A DNA stretch of 22,978 bases, taken from the NCBI GenBank assembly GCA_017303735.1, contig JAFLCF010000053.1, forward strand, positions 1 to 22,978, read 5' to 3'. Position numbers and translations under genes: made by a program. Under the pieces are notes generated by a model, which saw only the letters and a program-made list of their open reading frames with translations, was not told where the DNA came from and ran no database searches. This document shows positions 1 to 5,569 of the stretch, one piece after another (the first letter of the stretch is position 1; each line of letters opens with the position of its first letter). Source of the DNA: Anaerolineae bacterium (GTDB taxonomy: Bacteria > Chloroflexota > Anaerolineae > Anaerolineales > Villigracilaceae).

Positions 1-13
1 CTAACGATAGTAT

Positions 14-74
14 CACCTCTAAAAACCCGAGTCAAGAAGCGGAGAAATCCTGTCAAATTTAGAGGTGTTAGAAT
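14..74 (+). promoter_or_regulatory. Promoter of the SDR gene with inverted repeat
   Basis: A perfect 10-base inverted repeat (CACCTCTAAA at 14-23, TTTAGAGGTG at 58-67) has its right arm touching an extended -10 element, TGT-TAGAAT at 66-74. The hexamer ends 6 bases before the ATG at 81, so transcription would begin at or next to the start codon. There is no Shine-Dalgarno. The repeat could be an operator. Seen: the bases and spacing. Inferred: promoter and operator function. Confidence 0.5.
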
Positions 75-80
75 CTAGCT

Positions 81-830
81 ATGACTGACTTGACCGGCAA
101 AACCATCCTCATCACCGGAGCCGCCCGCCGCCTGGGGCGTTTATTCGCTCTTGCCTGTGGACGCGCTGGCGCAGACCTCATCCTCCATCATGGACATTCG
201 CCCGCCGAAGCCGAATCCCTCAAAGATGAAATCGTCTCTCTCGGACGCCGCGCCTGGGTTCTCGTTGCAGACTTTTCTCACCCCGAAAGCGCATCCCAAT
301 TAATCGAACGTGCCAATGAATTAAGTCCGCTGTATGGATTGGTCAACAGCGCATCCATCTTTGAGCCGTTATCCATACACGACACATCGCTCGAAGATTG
401 GAACAACCATCTCAACATCAACCTCACTGCACCGTTCTTGTTGAGCCAGGCGTTTGCAAAATATATTGCTCAAGCCGCCGTCCCCGGCGGCGATGTAAGA
501 GGACGCATCATCAACATCCTCGATTGGCGCGCTCAGCGCCCCGGTGCAGACCACTTCCCTTACACCGTCACAAAATCTGCATTGGCGGCGATGACCAAAT
601 CATTAGCCATCGCCCTTGCGCCGAACATCACTGTCAATGGGTTGGCGTTGGGGGCGATTCTGCCTCCCGCAGATCAACCCACACCCAACCCGAAGATCAT
701 TGACCCCGTCCCTGCCAAACGCTGGAGCGAAGCAGGTGAAGCGGAAGATGCCTTGCTGTTCCTGTTATCAGGTCCCGCTTACATAACAGGCGAGATTCTG
801 CACGTGGATGGCGGCAGGCATTTGGTGTAA
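81..830 (+). CDS. Pteridine reductase-like short-chain dehydrogenase (FolM/PTR1 type)
   Basis: An NAD(P)H-dependent SDR of 249 residues, the usual single-domain length. The Rossmann cofactor motif is TGAARRLG (residues 12-19), with Arg in the position typical of pteridine reductases. The catalytic set is D148, Y161 and K165, with the D-13-Y-4-K spacing known for PTR1-type pteridine reductases, and NSAS lies near residue 89. It is followed by folB and folK, so the likely substrate is a dihydropterin or dihydrofolate, reduced to the tetrahydro form in the cytoplasm. This would supply dihydrofolate or dihydromonapterin reductase activity where no FolA is seen; FolA may exist elsewhere. The start at 81 is chosen because an extended -10 ends 6 bases upstream (a leaderless arrangement). 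SDR family: very sure. Pterin substrate: probable, from motif and context. Confidence 0.85.
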   Translation: MTDLTGKTILITGAARRLGRLFALACGRAGADLILHHGHSPAEAESLKDEIVSLGRRAWVLVADFSHPESASQLIERANELSPLYGLVNSASIFEPLSIHDTSLEDWNNHLNINLTAPFLLSQAFAKYIAQAAVPGGDVRGRIINILDWRAQRPGADHFPYTVTKSALAAMTKSLAIALAPNITVNGLALGAILPPADQPTPNPKIIDPVPAKRWSEAGEAEDALLFLLSGPAYITGEILHVDGGRHLV

Positions 831-841
831 ATTGGACCACG

Positions 842-900
842 GACGATAGACCGCAGACCATGGACGAACTTCCATCGTCAATCGTCAATGGTCTATCGTC
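842..900. repeat. Palindromic intergenic element between SDR and folB
   Basis: Perfect 11-base arms GACGATAGACC (842-852) and GGTCTATCGTC (890-900) enclose a 37-base loop that repeats parts of the same words (ATCGTCAAT twice, and a smaller ATGG/CCAT stem). It fills almost all of the gap between two genes of one apparent operon. It resembles interspersed palindromic elements of large-genome environmental bacteria. There is no U-run, so it is not an obvious terminator; in RNA it could be a processing or stability site. Confidence 0.6.
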
Positions 901-918
901 AATAGATTAGGAGCCTTC

Positions 919-1275
919 ATGGACAAAGTATTTATCAAAGACCTACTCGTACGCGGCATTATTGGCATCCGCGAGTGGGAGCGCGAGAAGGAGCAGGATA
1001 TTCTCATCAACGTGACGGTGTATACCGACACGATCGCAGCCGCAGAATCCGACGACATCAACGACTGCGTGGATTACAGCGTGCTCACCAAGAAGATCCA
1101 AACCCACGCCATGACCGCCAAACGCCTGACGGTTGAAGCCCTGGCAAATGACCTTGCTAAAATTTGCCTCGAAACACCTTTGGTACGCAAAGCAGTTGTC
1201 CGTGTAGAGAAACCCGGGGCAGTGCGTTTTGCCAAATCGGTTGGTGTGGAGGTCGAACGCAAACGAGATGAATGA
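919..1275 (+). CDS. folB: Dihydroneopterin aldolase
   Basis: Cleaves 7,8-dihydroneopterin to 6-hydroxymethyl-dihydropterin and glycolaldehyde, the step before FolK in folate synthesis. The 118-residue length is normal for this small octameric enzyme. Recognisable features are the N-terminal GIIGIREWERE stretch (E21 in the pterin-binding position), DCVDYS around 49-54, TVEALA with E73, and K98 in VEKPGA, the conserved lysine of the family. A clear Shine-Dalgarno (TAGGAG at 907-912) precedes the ATG. Its stop overlaps the folK start in ATGAATGA, implying translational coupling. It lies 88 bases behind the SDR in the same direction and is probably co-transcribed with it. Confidence 0.93.
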   Translation: MDKVFIKDLLVRGIIGIREWEREKEQDILINVTVYTDTIAAAESDDINDCVDYSVLTKKIQTHAMTAKRLTVEALANDLAKICLETPLVRKAVVRVEKPGAVRFAKSVGVEVERKRDE

Positions 1276-1750
1276 CCTGCATCGCCTATACCTAAGCCTC
1301 GGGTCAAACATCAACGCGGAGACTCACCTTCCGCAGGCGGTGACCATGCTGCGCAAGGTTGGGAAGGTCGAGGCTGTATCGTCCGTTTGGGAAACGGAAT
1401 CTGTGGGGTTTGACGGACCTAATTTTTTGAATGCCTGCATTCTATTCCAGACATCCCTGCACTATACGGAATTCAAGGCGCAGGTCATACGTCCCATTGA
1501 AAATTCACTTGGACGTATCCGCAGCGCCGAGAAGAATGCGCCGCGCACGATCGACATTGATATGCTGTTATACGATGACGAACCACTCAATATTCCGTTC
1601 TGGGAATATGCCTTTGTGATCGTCCCACTGGCGGAACTGGCGCCCAACTTCTTGCATCCCGCCAAAAGGATGATCCTGCTCGAAGTGTCGAAGCAGGCTC
1701 AAGGTCAGGTTTGGATGCGAAAGCGGGAGGATGTGTTTTTAGATCCTTAA
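1268..1750 (+). CDS. folK: 2-amino-4-hydroxy-6-hydroxymethyldihydropteridine pyrophosphokinase
   Basis: Transfers pyrophosphate from ATP to 6-hydroxymethyl-dihydropterin, directly using the FolB product. Family signatures in order: YLSLGSNI (8-15), VWETESVG (40-47), the P-x-FLNA segment (51-56), and [12 protein letters not shown] with the Mg-binding pair D96 and D98, followed by [13 protein letters not shown] (119-131). The 160-residue length is normal. I place the start at 1268, where the ATG overlaps the folB stop by 8 bases; an upstream in-frame ATG at 1229 would add 13 residues before the conserved YLSLGSN strand and lies deep inside folB. The 3' end overlaps the convergent folE by 12 bases. 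Confidence 0.93.
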   Translation: MNDLHRLYLSLGSNINAETHLPQAVTMLRKVGKVEAVSSVWETESVGFDGPNFLNACILFQTSLHYTEFKAQVIRPIENSLGRIRSAEKNAPRTIDIDMLLYDDEPLNIPFWEYAFVIVPLAELAPNFLHPAKRMILLEVSKQAQGQVWMRKREDVFLDP

Positions 1751-2374
1751 CGGCTCCGCGCCGCGGTTGAGGTGATCCAAAAATTCCTGTCTTGTATTGA
1801 TGCTCTTGCGGAATGAGCCCAGCATGGCGGAGGTGGTCATGCGGGCGTCATGCTTTTTTACACCGCGCATCATGGCACAAAGATGCAAGCCTTCGACCAC
1901 AACTGCCACGCCCTGCGGTTTGAGCAAGTCATGAATAAAGTCGGCGATCTGACGGGTCATGCGTTCCTGCACTTGTAAACGGCGGGCGAACATATCCACA
2001 ATGCGGGGGATTTTTGATAGACCGATCACCTGCCCTTTTGGAATATAAGCAACATGGGCACGACCCATGAAGGGCAACATGTGATGTTCGCACAAACTAA
2101 AATATTCAATGTCGCGCACGATCACCATGTCATCGTAGGTCACATTGAAGATCGCGTTGTTGACGAGTTTATCCACATCGGTGCGGTATCCGCTGAGCAA
2201 TTCAGGGTACATGCGAGCAACACGCTTGGGCGTGTTTTGTAAGCCTTCACGATCTGGGTCTTCGCCAAAGGCAGTGAGCATCTTACGAATGGATTCTTCA
2301 ATGGAGGCTGTATCAATATCTTCGTTGAAGGAAGCGGGCTCATCAAAATCTTCGTTGGTTTCGAGGTCTGTCAT
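1739..2374 (-). CDS. folE: GTP cyclohydrolase I
   Basis: Converts GTP to 7,8-dihydroneopterin triphosphate, the entry step to folate, in the cytoplasm as a decamer. The 211-residue protein has the zinc site C95-E-H-H98 and C166, with the same spacing (3 and 71) as C110, H113 and C181 of the E. coli enzyme. [10 protein letters not shown] (118-127), TRQIADF (140-146) and [16 protein letters not shown] are typical of the catalytic domain. An acidic N-terminal 20 residues is non-conserved. The start is supported by GGAG seven bases upstream and a TACAAT -10. It faces folK and overlaps it tail to tail by 12 bases, so the two mRNAs are antisense at their ends. Confidence 0.95.
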   Translation of the reverse strand: MTDLETNEDFDEPASFNEDIDTASIEESIRKMLTAFGEDPDREGLQNTPKRVARMYPELLSGYRTDVDKLVNNAIFNVTYDDMVIVRDIEYFSLCEHHMLPFMGRAHVAYIPKGQVIGLSKIPRIVDMFARRLQVQERMTRQIADFIHDLLKPQGVAVVVEGLHLCAMMRGVKKHDARMTTSAMLGSFRKSINTRQEFLDHLNRGAEPLRI

Positions 2375-2402
2375 CGCATCTCCAATTGGGTCAGGTTTTC
2401 CG

Positions 2403-2408
2403 ATTGTA
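2403..2408 (-). promoter_or_regulatory. -10 element of folE
   Basis: Read on the minus strand this is TACAAT, about 28 bases before the folE start, giving a predicted leader of roughly 20 bases that contains the GGAG site. No convincing -35 is present at 16-18 bases. Assignment is by position and sequence only. Confidence 0.4.
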
Positions 2409-2425
2409 TCTGATTTATGATGGGT

Positions 2426-2446
2426 GTAGGGGCGGGGTGCCCCTAC
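2426..2446. repeat. GTAGGGGC palindrome
   Basis: Perfect hairpin GTAGGGGC (2426-2433), loop GGGGT, GCCCCTAC (2439-2446), in the divergent space between folE and the 2477 gene. The same GTAGGGGC word recurs at 15816 and, as a half element, at 5483-5490, so it looks like an interspersed repeat core rather than a gene-specific site. Confidence 0.55.
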
Positions 2447-2464
2447 GATGTAATAAGGAAAAGG

Positions 2465-2470
2465 TAAAAT
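2465..2470 (+). promoter_or_regulatory. -10-like TAAAAT just before the 2477 start
   Basis: TAAAAT ends exactly 6 bases before the ATG at 2477. The upstream GGAAAAGG lies within the same short stretch and could be a weak ribosome site, but the -10 geometry matches the leaderless pattern seen at seven other genes here. No clear -35. Confidence 0.35.
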
Positions 2471-2476
2471 ACAATT

Positions 2477-2941
2477 ATGACTAACGAACTTAATCCAAAA
2501 AGTATTTTCTTTGGCTCATGGCTTGGCGCACTTTTGGGAGCCATCCTCGGCGCGGGTTCAGGCGCGATCAGCGGCACATGGAGTGGGATTCTTACGGCTG
2601 CCATCATCGGCACAGTGAGCGGACTTGCCACCGGTGCGCTGACAGGCTGGCTTGTCGTCCGCACGGCTGGGACGACTGGCGGGGTCAGCGTCGGCGCGTA
2701 TACGGGCATGGCGTTTGGCGCATTTCTCGGGCTGGTTTTCGGCATCTTCCTGCCCGAAGCGTTTCGTCAATCGGTGCTGGCGTTGGATGTGCTGATTTTG
2801 AACGTCATCTTTTCAGGGCGGTTCGAGGCGGCGATCCTGTTCAGTTTCTTATTTTCAGTGCTGGCTACCGCCATCGGCGCATGGATCGGCGGACGCAACC
2901 TCATAAAGCGTGATGTTGAAAACCTTAAGACCAACAAATAG
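2477..2941 (+). CDS. Small glycine-rich multi-pass membrane protein, unknown function
   Basis: I do not recognise a named family. The 154-residue protein has about four hydrophobic segments (roughly 10-30, 36-60, 66-92 and 100-137). The first three are unusually rich in Gly/Ala/Ser at small-residue spacing ([21 protein letters not shown], then [14 protein letters not shown]), the glycine-zipper type of helix packing. A short charged C-terminus ([11 protein letters not shown]) would face the cytoplasm. It stands alone between folE (divergent) and yebC (120 bases downstream with its own promoter), so context gives no role. The start is supported by the TAAAAT placed 6 bases upstream. It is likely real, because the frame is long for its size and membrane-like throughout. 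Confidence 0.65.
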   Translation: MTNELNPKSIFFGSWLGALLGAILGAGSGAISGTWSGILTAAIIGTVSGLATGALTGWLVVRTAGTTGGVSVGAYTGMAFGAFLGLVFGIFLPEAFRQSVLALDVLILNVIFSGRFEAAILFSFLFSVLATAIGAWIGGRNLIKRDVENLKTNK

Positions 2942-2989
2942 AGCAGGTAATACCCTCGTGGCACAAGCCCCGCCCTACCATGCCGCGAA

Positions 2990-3042
2990 ACCAGAATGGT
3001 ATAATTTTTCCGCCTAATTCATAATTCCACAACCAAAATGGT
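2990..3042 (+). promoter_or_regulatory. yebC promoter with two ACCAnAATGGT palindromes
   Basis: An extended -10 (TGG-TATAAT, 2997-3005) would start transcription near 3012. The 11-base palindrome ACCA-GAA-TGGT (2990-3000) overlaps this -10, and a second copy, ACCA-AAA-TGGT, lies at 3032-3042 in the leader. Their centres are 42 bases apart, four helical turns. This is the geometry of paired operators for a dimeric repressor. The second copy could equally be a short RNA hairpin before the Shine-Dalgarno. Confidence 0.5.
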
Positions 3043-3062
3043 TATTTTTGAAGGAGAACGAC

Positions 3063-3815
3063 ATGTCCGGACATTCCAAGTGGTCCACTATCAAACGAAA
3101 AAAGGGCGTAGCCGATGCCAAACGCGGCGCCATCTTCACCCGTCTGGCGCGCGAAATCACCATTTCCGCACGTGATGGCGGCGACCCCGATACCAATTTC
3201 CGTCTGAGGTTGGCGGTCGAAAAAGCACGCGGCGAGAACATGCCCAAAGATAATATCGAACGCGCCATCAAAAAAGGCACCGGCGAAGACAAGGATGCCG
3301 CCGTGTTCGAAGAACTGACGCTTGAGGGGTACGGTCCGCATGGATCGGCGGTAATGGTCGCTTGCGTCACCGACAATCGCGTGCGCACCGTCTCAGATGT
3401 ACGCCACATCTTCAGCAAGTTCGGCGGCAATATGGCAGAAGCCGGAGCCGTTGGCTGGCAGTTCGACCGCAAGTCCTACTTCTCCTTCCCTTCCAGCGCC
3501 ATGGCATTCGATAAAGCCTTCGAACTCGGCGTGGAAGCCGGAGCCGACGACGTGGTGGATAGCGGCGAAGAGATCGAAATTTACGGTCCTGTCGATGCTT
3601 TCAAGACCATCATGGATACGCTTGGCAAAGCCAAAGTGCAGCCTGCTGAAGCCGGTCTGCGCTTGATCGCCAAACAAGAGATCGACCTCGGCGTGGAAGA
3701 GATCATGTCGGTCATGAAGGTCGTCGAAAATCTCGAAGAACTCGACGATGTGCAGGATGTCTATCACAACGTGAAGATGTCTGACGAAGCGCTCGCGGCC
3801 CTCGAAAACGCATAA
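3063..3815 (+). CDS. yebC: YebC/PmpR family protein
   Basis: A 250-residue member of the YebC family (TACO1-like), the normal length. The N-terminus MSGHSKW-STIKRKKG and the stretches RLAREIT, GGDPDTNFRLR and MPKDNIERAIKKGTG are diagnostic. The middle domain has EGYGPHG and TDNRVRTVSDVRHIFSKFGGN, and the C-terminal half is acidic. The family has been described as DNA-binding regulators and, more recently, as ribosome-associated factors; the sequence does not decide between them. I chose the ATG at 3063 because AAGGAG (3050-3055) precedes it and the family begins MSGHSKW; the in-frame start at 3048 lies upstream of this site. Neighbours ruvC and ruvA match the widespread yebC-ruvC-ruvA order. 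Confidence 0.95.
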   Translation: MSGHSKWSTIKRKKGVADAKRGAIFTRLAREITISARDGGDPDTNFRLRLAVEKARGENMPKDNIERAIKKGTGEDKDAAVFEELTLEGYGPHGSAVMVACVTDNRVRTVSDVRHIFSKFGGNMAEAGAVGWQFDRKSYFSFPSSAMAFDKAFELGVEAGADDVVDSGEEIEIYGPVDAFKTIMDTLGKAKVQPAEAGLRLIAKQEIDLGVEEIMSVMKVVENLEELDDVQDVYHNVKMSDEALAALENA

Positions 3816-3826
3816 AAAGCATTAAA

Positions 3827-3884
3827 CACGACGGACACGAAGGGCACGAAGGTTTTTCCTTTGTGAACTTCGTGTCCTTTGTGG
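3827..3884. repeat. Long imperfect palindrome between yebC and ruvC
   Basis: The arms CACGACGGACACGAAGGGC... (from 3827) and a complementary arm ending ...TCGTGTCCTTTGTGG (to 3884) pair over about 26 bases with a few mismatches around a T-rich loop (3853-3857). The right end continues into TGTGGTTAAAT, six bases before the ruvC start. The words CACGAAGG and TTCGTGTCC are those of a repeat I recognise as common between genes in environmental genomes. It may also serve as the end structure of the yebC mRNA. Confidence 0.6.
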
Positions 3885-3890
3885 TTAAAT
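3880..3890 (+). promoter_or_regulatory. Repeat-borne -10-like element of ruvC
   Basis: TGTGGTTAAAT contains TGG-TTAAAT, an extended -10-like match, ending 6 bases before the ruvC ATG at 3897. The same 11 bases stand at the same distance before ruvA (4865-4875). No Shine-Dalgarno lies between it and the start. Confidence 0.4.
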
Positions 3891-3896
3891 GAGTTT

Positions 3897-4379
3897 ATGA
3901 CCCTCGCCCTCGGAATTGACCCCGGCACCGCCACCACCGGCTACGGACTCGTACGCCTCATGCCAGACGGGGAACTGGTCACTGTTGCCTATGGTGTGAT
4001 CCTCACCCCGAAAGAAGCCAGTGACTCCGCCCGGCTCGTGATGCTCTTCGATGATCTCAACAAGATTCTGAAGAAACACAAACCCGATACCGCCGCCGTG
4101 GAAAAATTGTTCTTCTCGCGCAACGTCACCACCGGCATCACGGTTGGGCAAGCCCGCGGTGTAGTGCTGCTCGCGCTTGAGAAAGCGCACGTCCCCACCT
4201 ACGAATACAGTCCCAACGAAGTGAAGCAGGCTGTAGCGGGCTACGGCTTTGCAGAAAAACGTCAGATGCAAGAAATGGTGCGGACGTTACTTCAGCTTGA
4301 AAAGATCCCCAAACCCGACGATGCCGCCGACGCGCTGGCAATCGCCATCACCCATTTGAATACGGCAAGATACGATTAA
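3897..4379 (+). CDS. ruvC: Crossover junction endodeoxyribonuclease RuvC
   Basis: Resolves Holliday junctions by symmetric nicking, working with RuvAB in recombination repair. The 160-residue protein has the RNase H-like fold signature LGIDPGTATTGYG with D8, AAVEKLFFSRN with E69, and the C-terminal DDAADALAIA with D142 and D145. These four acidic residues correspond to D7, E66, D138 and D141 of E. coli RuvC, so the active site is complete. I start at 3897, giving MTLALGIDPG; the in-frame upstream extension would be inside the palindromic repeat. No Shine-Dalgarno is visible, and a TTAAAT ends 6 bases upstream. ruvA lies 500 bases downstream, separated by an inserted GxxExxY gene. Confidence 0.96.
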   Translation: MTLALGIDPGTATTGYGLVRLMPDGELVTVAYGVILTPKEASDSARLVMLFDDLNKILKKHKPDTAAVEKLFFSRNVTTGITVGQARGVVLLALEKAHVPTYEYSPNEVKQAVAGYGFAEKRQMQEMVRTLLQLEKIPKPDDAADALAIAITHLNTARYD

Positions 4380-4402
4380 AACCACAGATAAACACAGATG
4401 AA
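4380..4402. repeat. Left inverted repeat flanking the GxxExxY gene
   Basis: A 23-base sequence beginning AACCACAGAT and continuing with AACACAGAT starts one base after the ruvC stop. It is the inverse of 4849-4871 with two mismatches. A degenerate further unit (ATACAGATGAA) follows at 4410-4420. Confidence 0.75.
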
Positions 4403-4431
4403 CCTTTGATACAGATGAATGGGAGGTTGAC

Positions 4432-4830
4432 ATGCCAACATTTGAAGGTAACGAAATCACAGAGAAAATCATTGGCTGCGCCTATACTGTTAGCAACACA
4501 CTAGGGATTGGCTTCGTTGAAAAAGTTTACGAAAACGCTCTAGCTCATTTACTTCGCAAATCAAACTTACATGTAGTTCAGCAACATCCCATCAAAGTTA
4601 ATTTCGATGGCGTTGTGGTAGGCGAATTTGTTGCTGATTTATTGGTCGAGAATCGGATTTTGGTTGAATTAAAAGCTGTTTCAATGCTCAAAGACGAGCA
4701 CATGGCACAAGCCTTGAATTATTTACGTGCAACCGGTGCAGAAATTTGTCTTCTCATCAATTTTGGCACAACGAAAGTTGAGATCAAACGTCTCCATCCT
4801 TCCAACAATTGGAAAACCTCAAATCCATAA
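4432..4830 (+). CDS. GxxExxY family protein, PD-(D/E)XK nuclease-like
   Basis: A 132-residue protein with the defining motif G-F-V-E-K-V-Y near residues 27-33 followed by ENALAHLLRK, then GEFVADLLVENRILVELKAV, where the Asp of ADLLV and the E-L-K form a PD-(D/E)XK-like set. All key residues look present, so it may be an active nuclease; the family's biochemical role is not established to my knowledge. GGAGG at 4422-4426 precedes the ATG, unlike its neighbours ruvC and ruvA. Codons are more AT-rich than in ruvC and ruvA, and 23-base inverted repeats flank it. It interrupts the usual ruvC-ruvA adjacency. These points together suggest acquisition as a small cassette. Family assignment: sure. Mobility: inferred. 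Confidence 0.9.
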   Translation: MPTFEGNEITEKIIGCAYTVSNTLGIGFVEKVYENALAHLLRKSNLHVVQQHPIKVNFDGVVVGEFVADLLVENRILVELKAVSMLKDEHMAQALNYLRATGAEICLLINFGTTKVEIKRLHPSNNWKTSNP

Positions 4831-4848
4831 CTCACCTCAAAAATCCTT

Positions 4849-4871
4849 TTTATCTGTGTTCATCTGTGGTT
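4849..4871. repeat. Right inverted repeat flanking the GxxExxY gene
   Basis: The complement of the left repeat (two mismatches in 23), made of the words ATCTGTGTT and CATCTGTGGTT. It ends 10 bases before the ruvA start and continues into the TTAAAT that may act as the ruvA -10. Confidence 0.75.
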
Positions 4872-4875
4872 AAAT
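4865..4875 (+). promoter_or_regulatory. Repeat-borne -10-like element of ruvA
   Basis: TGTGGTTAAAT, with TGG-TTAAAT as extended -10, ends 6 bases before the ruvA ATG at 4882. It overlaps the right inverted repeat, so the repeat may provide the promoter. No Shine-Dalgarno is present. Confidence 0.4.
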
Positions 4876-4881
4876 AGACTA

Positions 4882-5460
4882 ATGATTGCAACCTTACGCG
4901 GAGAAGTACAGCACGTTGAAGATAACGCCATCATCGTCGAAGTGGGCGGTGTGGGCATGCGAGTCTTCGTCCCGGCGCCGATGCGCACAAAGGCGTCGGC
5001 GGGAGAAATGCTCTTTTTGTTCACCCATCTCGTCGTTAGGGAAGATGCGTTGACTCTCTACGGCTTTGAATCCCAATCAGACCGCGACCTGTTCAACATC
5101 CTGCTCGGGGTCGATGGGGTTGGTCCCAAAGTGGCGCTCTCGGTCTTATCCACACTCACACTGGAGACCATTCAACGCGCGATCTTTTCTGACGAAGAAG
5201 AATTGCTCAGCAAAGTGCCGGGCGTAGGCAAAAAGACCGCGCAAAAAATGGCGATTCACCTCAAAGACAAACTCAAGCCCACCGACGCGCTCTCCAAAAT
5301 GGCAGCGCTCGCCGACTACGACAGCGAAGTGCTTGCCGCGCTCACCGCGTTGGGCTACTCTGTGGTCGAAGCACAAGCCGCGCTACAAGCCCTGCCCAAA
5401 GATGCGCCCAAAGATGTCGAAGAACGTTTGCGTGTGGCGCTGCAATACATCGGCAGATAA
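4882..5460 (+). CDS. ruvA: Holliday junction DNA helicase subunit RuvA
   Basis: Binds the four-way junction and loads RuvB for branch migration. The 192 residues show the three expected parts: an N-terminal OB-fold (1-63, MIATLRGEV...LTLYGFES), two helix-hairpin-helix motifs (GVDGVGPKVALSVLS around 72-86 and VPGVGKKTAQKMAIHL around 107-122), and a C-terminal domain III (about 143-192) that contacts RuvB. The start is at the first Met of the OB-fold. There is no Shine-Dalgarno; a TTAAAT lies 6 bases upstream. ruvB, often adjacent, is not here: the next gene is an unrelated C39-like protein, so ruvB must be elsewhere. Confidence 0.96.
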   Translation: MIATLRGEVQHVEDNAIIVEVGGVGMRVFVPAPMRTKASAGEMLFLFTHLVVREDALTLYGFESQSDRDLFNILLGVDGVGPKVALSVLSTLTLETIQRAIFSDEEELLSKVPGVGKKTAQKMAIHLKDKLKPTDALSKMAALADYDSEVLAALTALGYSVVEAQAALQALPKDAPKDVEERLRVALQYIGR

Positions 5461-5549
5461 TAGATGGTATACGGTTGAGTTTGCCCCTACGACGAACAAC
5501 GCACAACAAGTAAATCATTAAACAAGCCTAATTTGGGGGACATGCCTTT

Positions 5550-5569
5550 CATGTATAATCTTTTACATG
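5550..5569 (+). promoter_or_regulatory. Consensus -10 and palindrome at the C39 gene start
   Basis: TATAAT (5554-5559) ends 7 bases before the ATG at 5567, with no Shine-Dalgarno between. An inverted repeat, CATGTA (5550-5555) and TACATG (5564-5569), brackets the -10 and includes the start codon itself, so a bound protein could block initiation. A -35 is not evident. Confidence 0.5.

Noticed and set aside
3827..3884. A simple rho-independent terminator for yebC
   Set aside because: The T-run is in the loop, not after the stem, so it does not have terminator form; it is better described as an interspersed palindrome.
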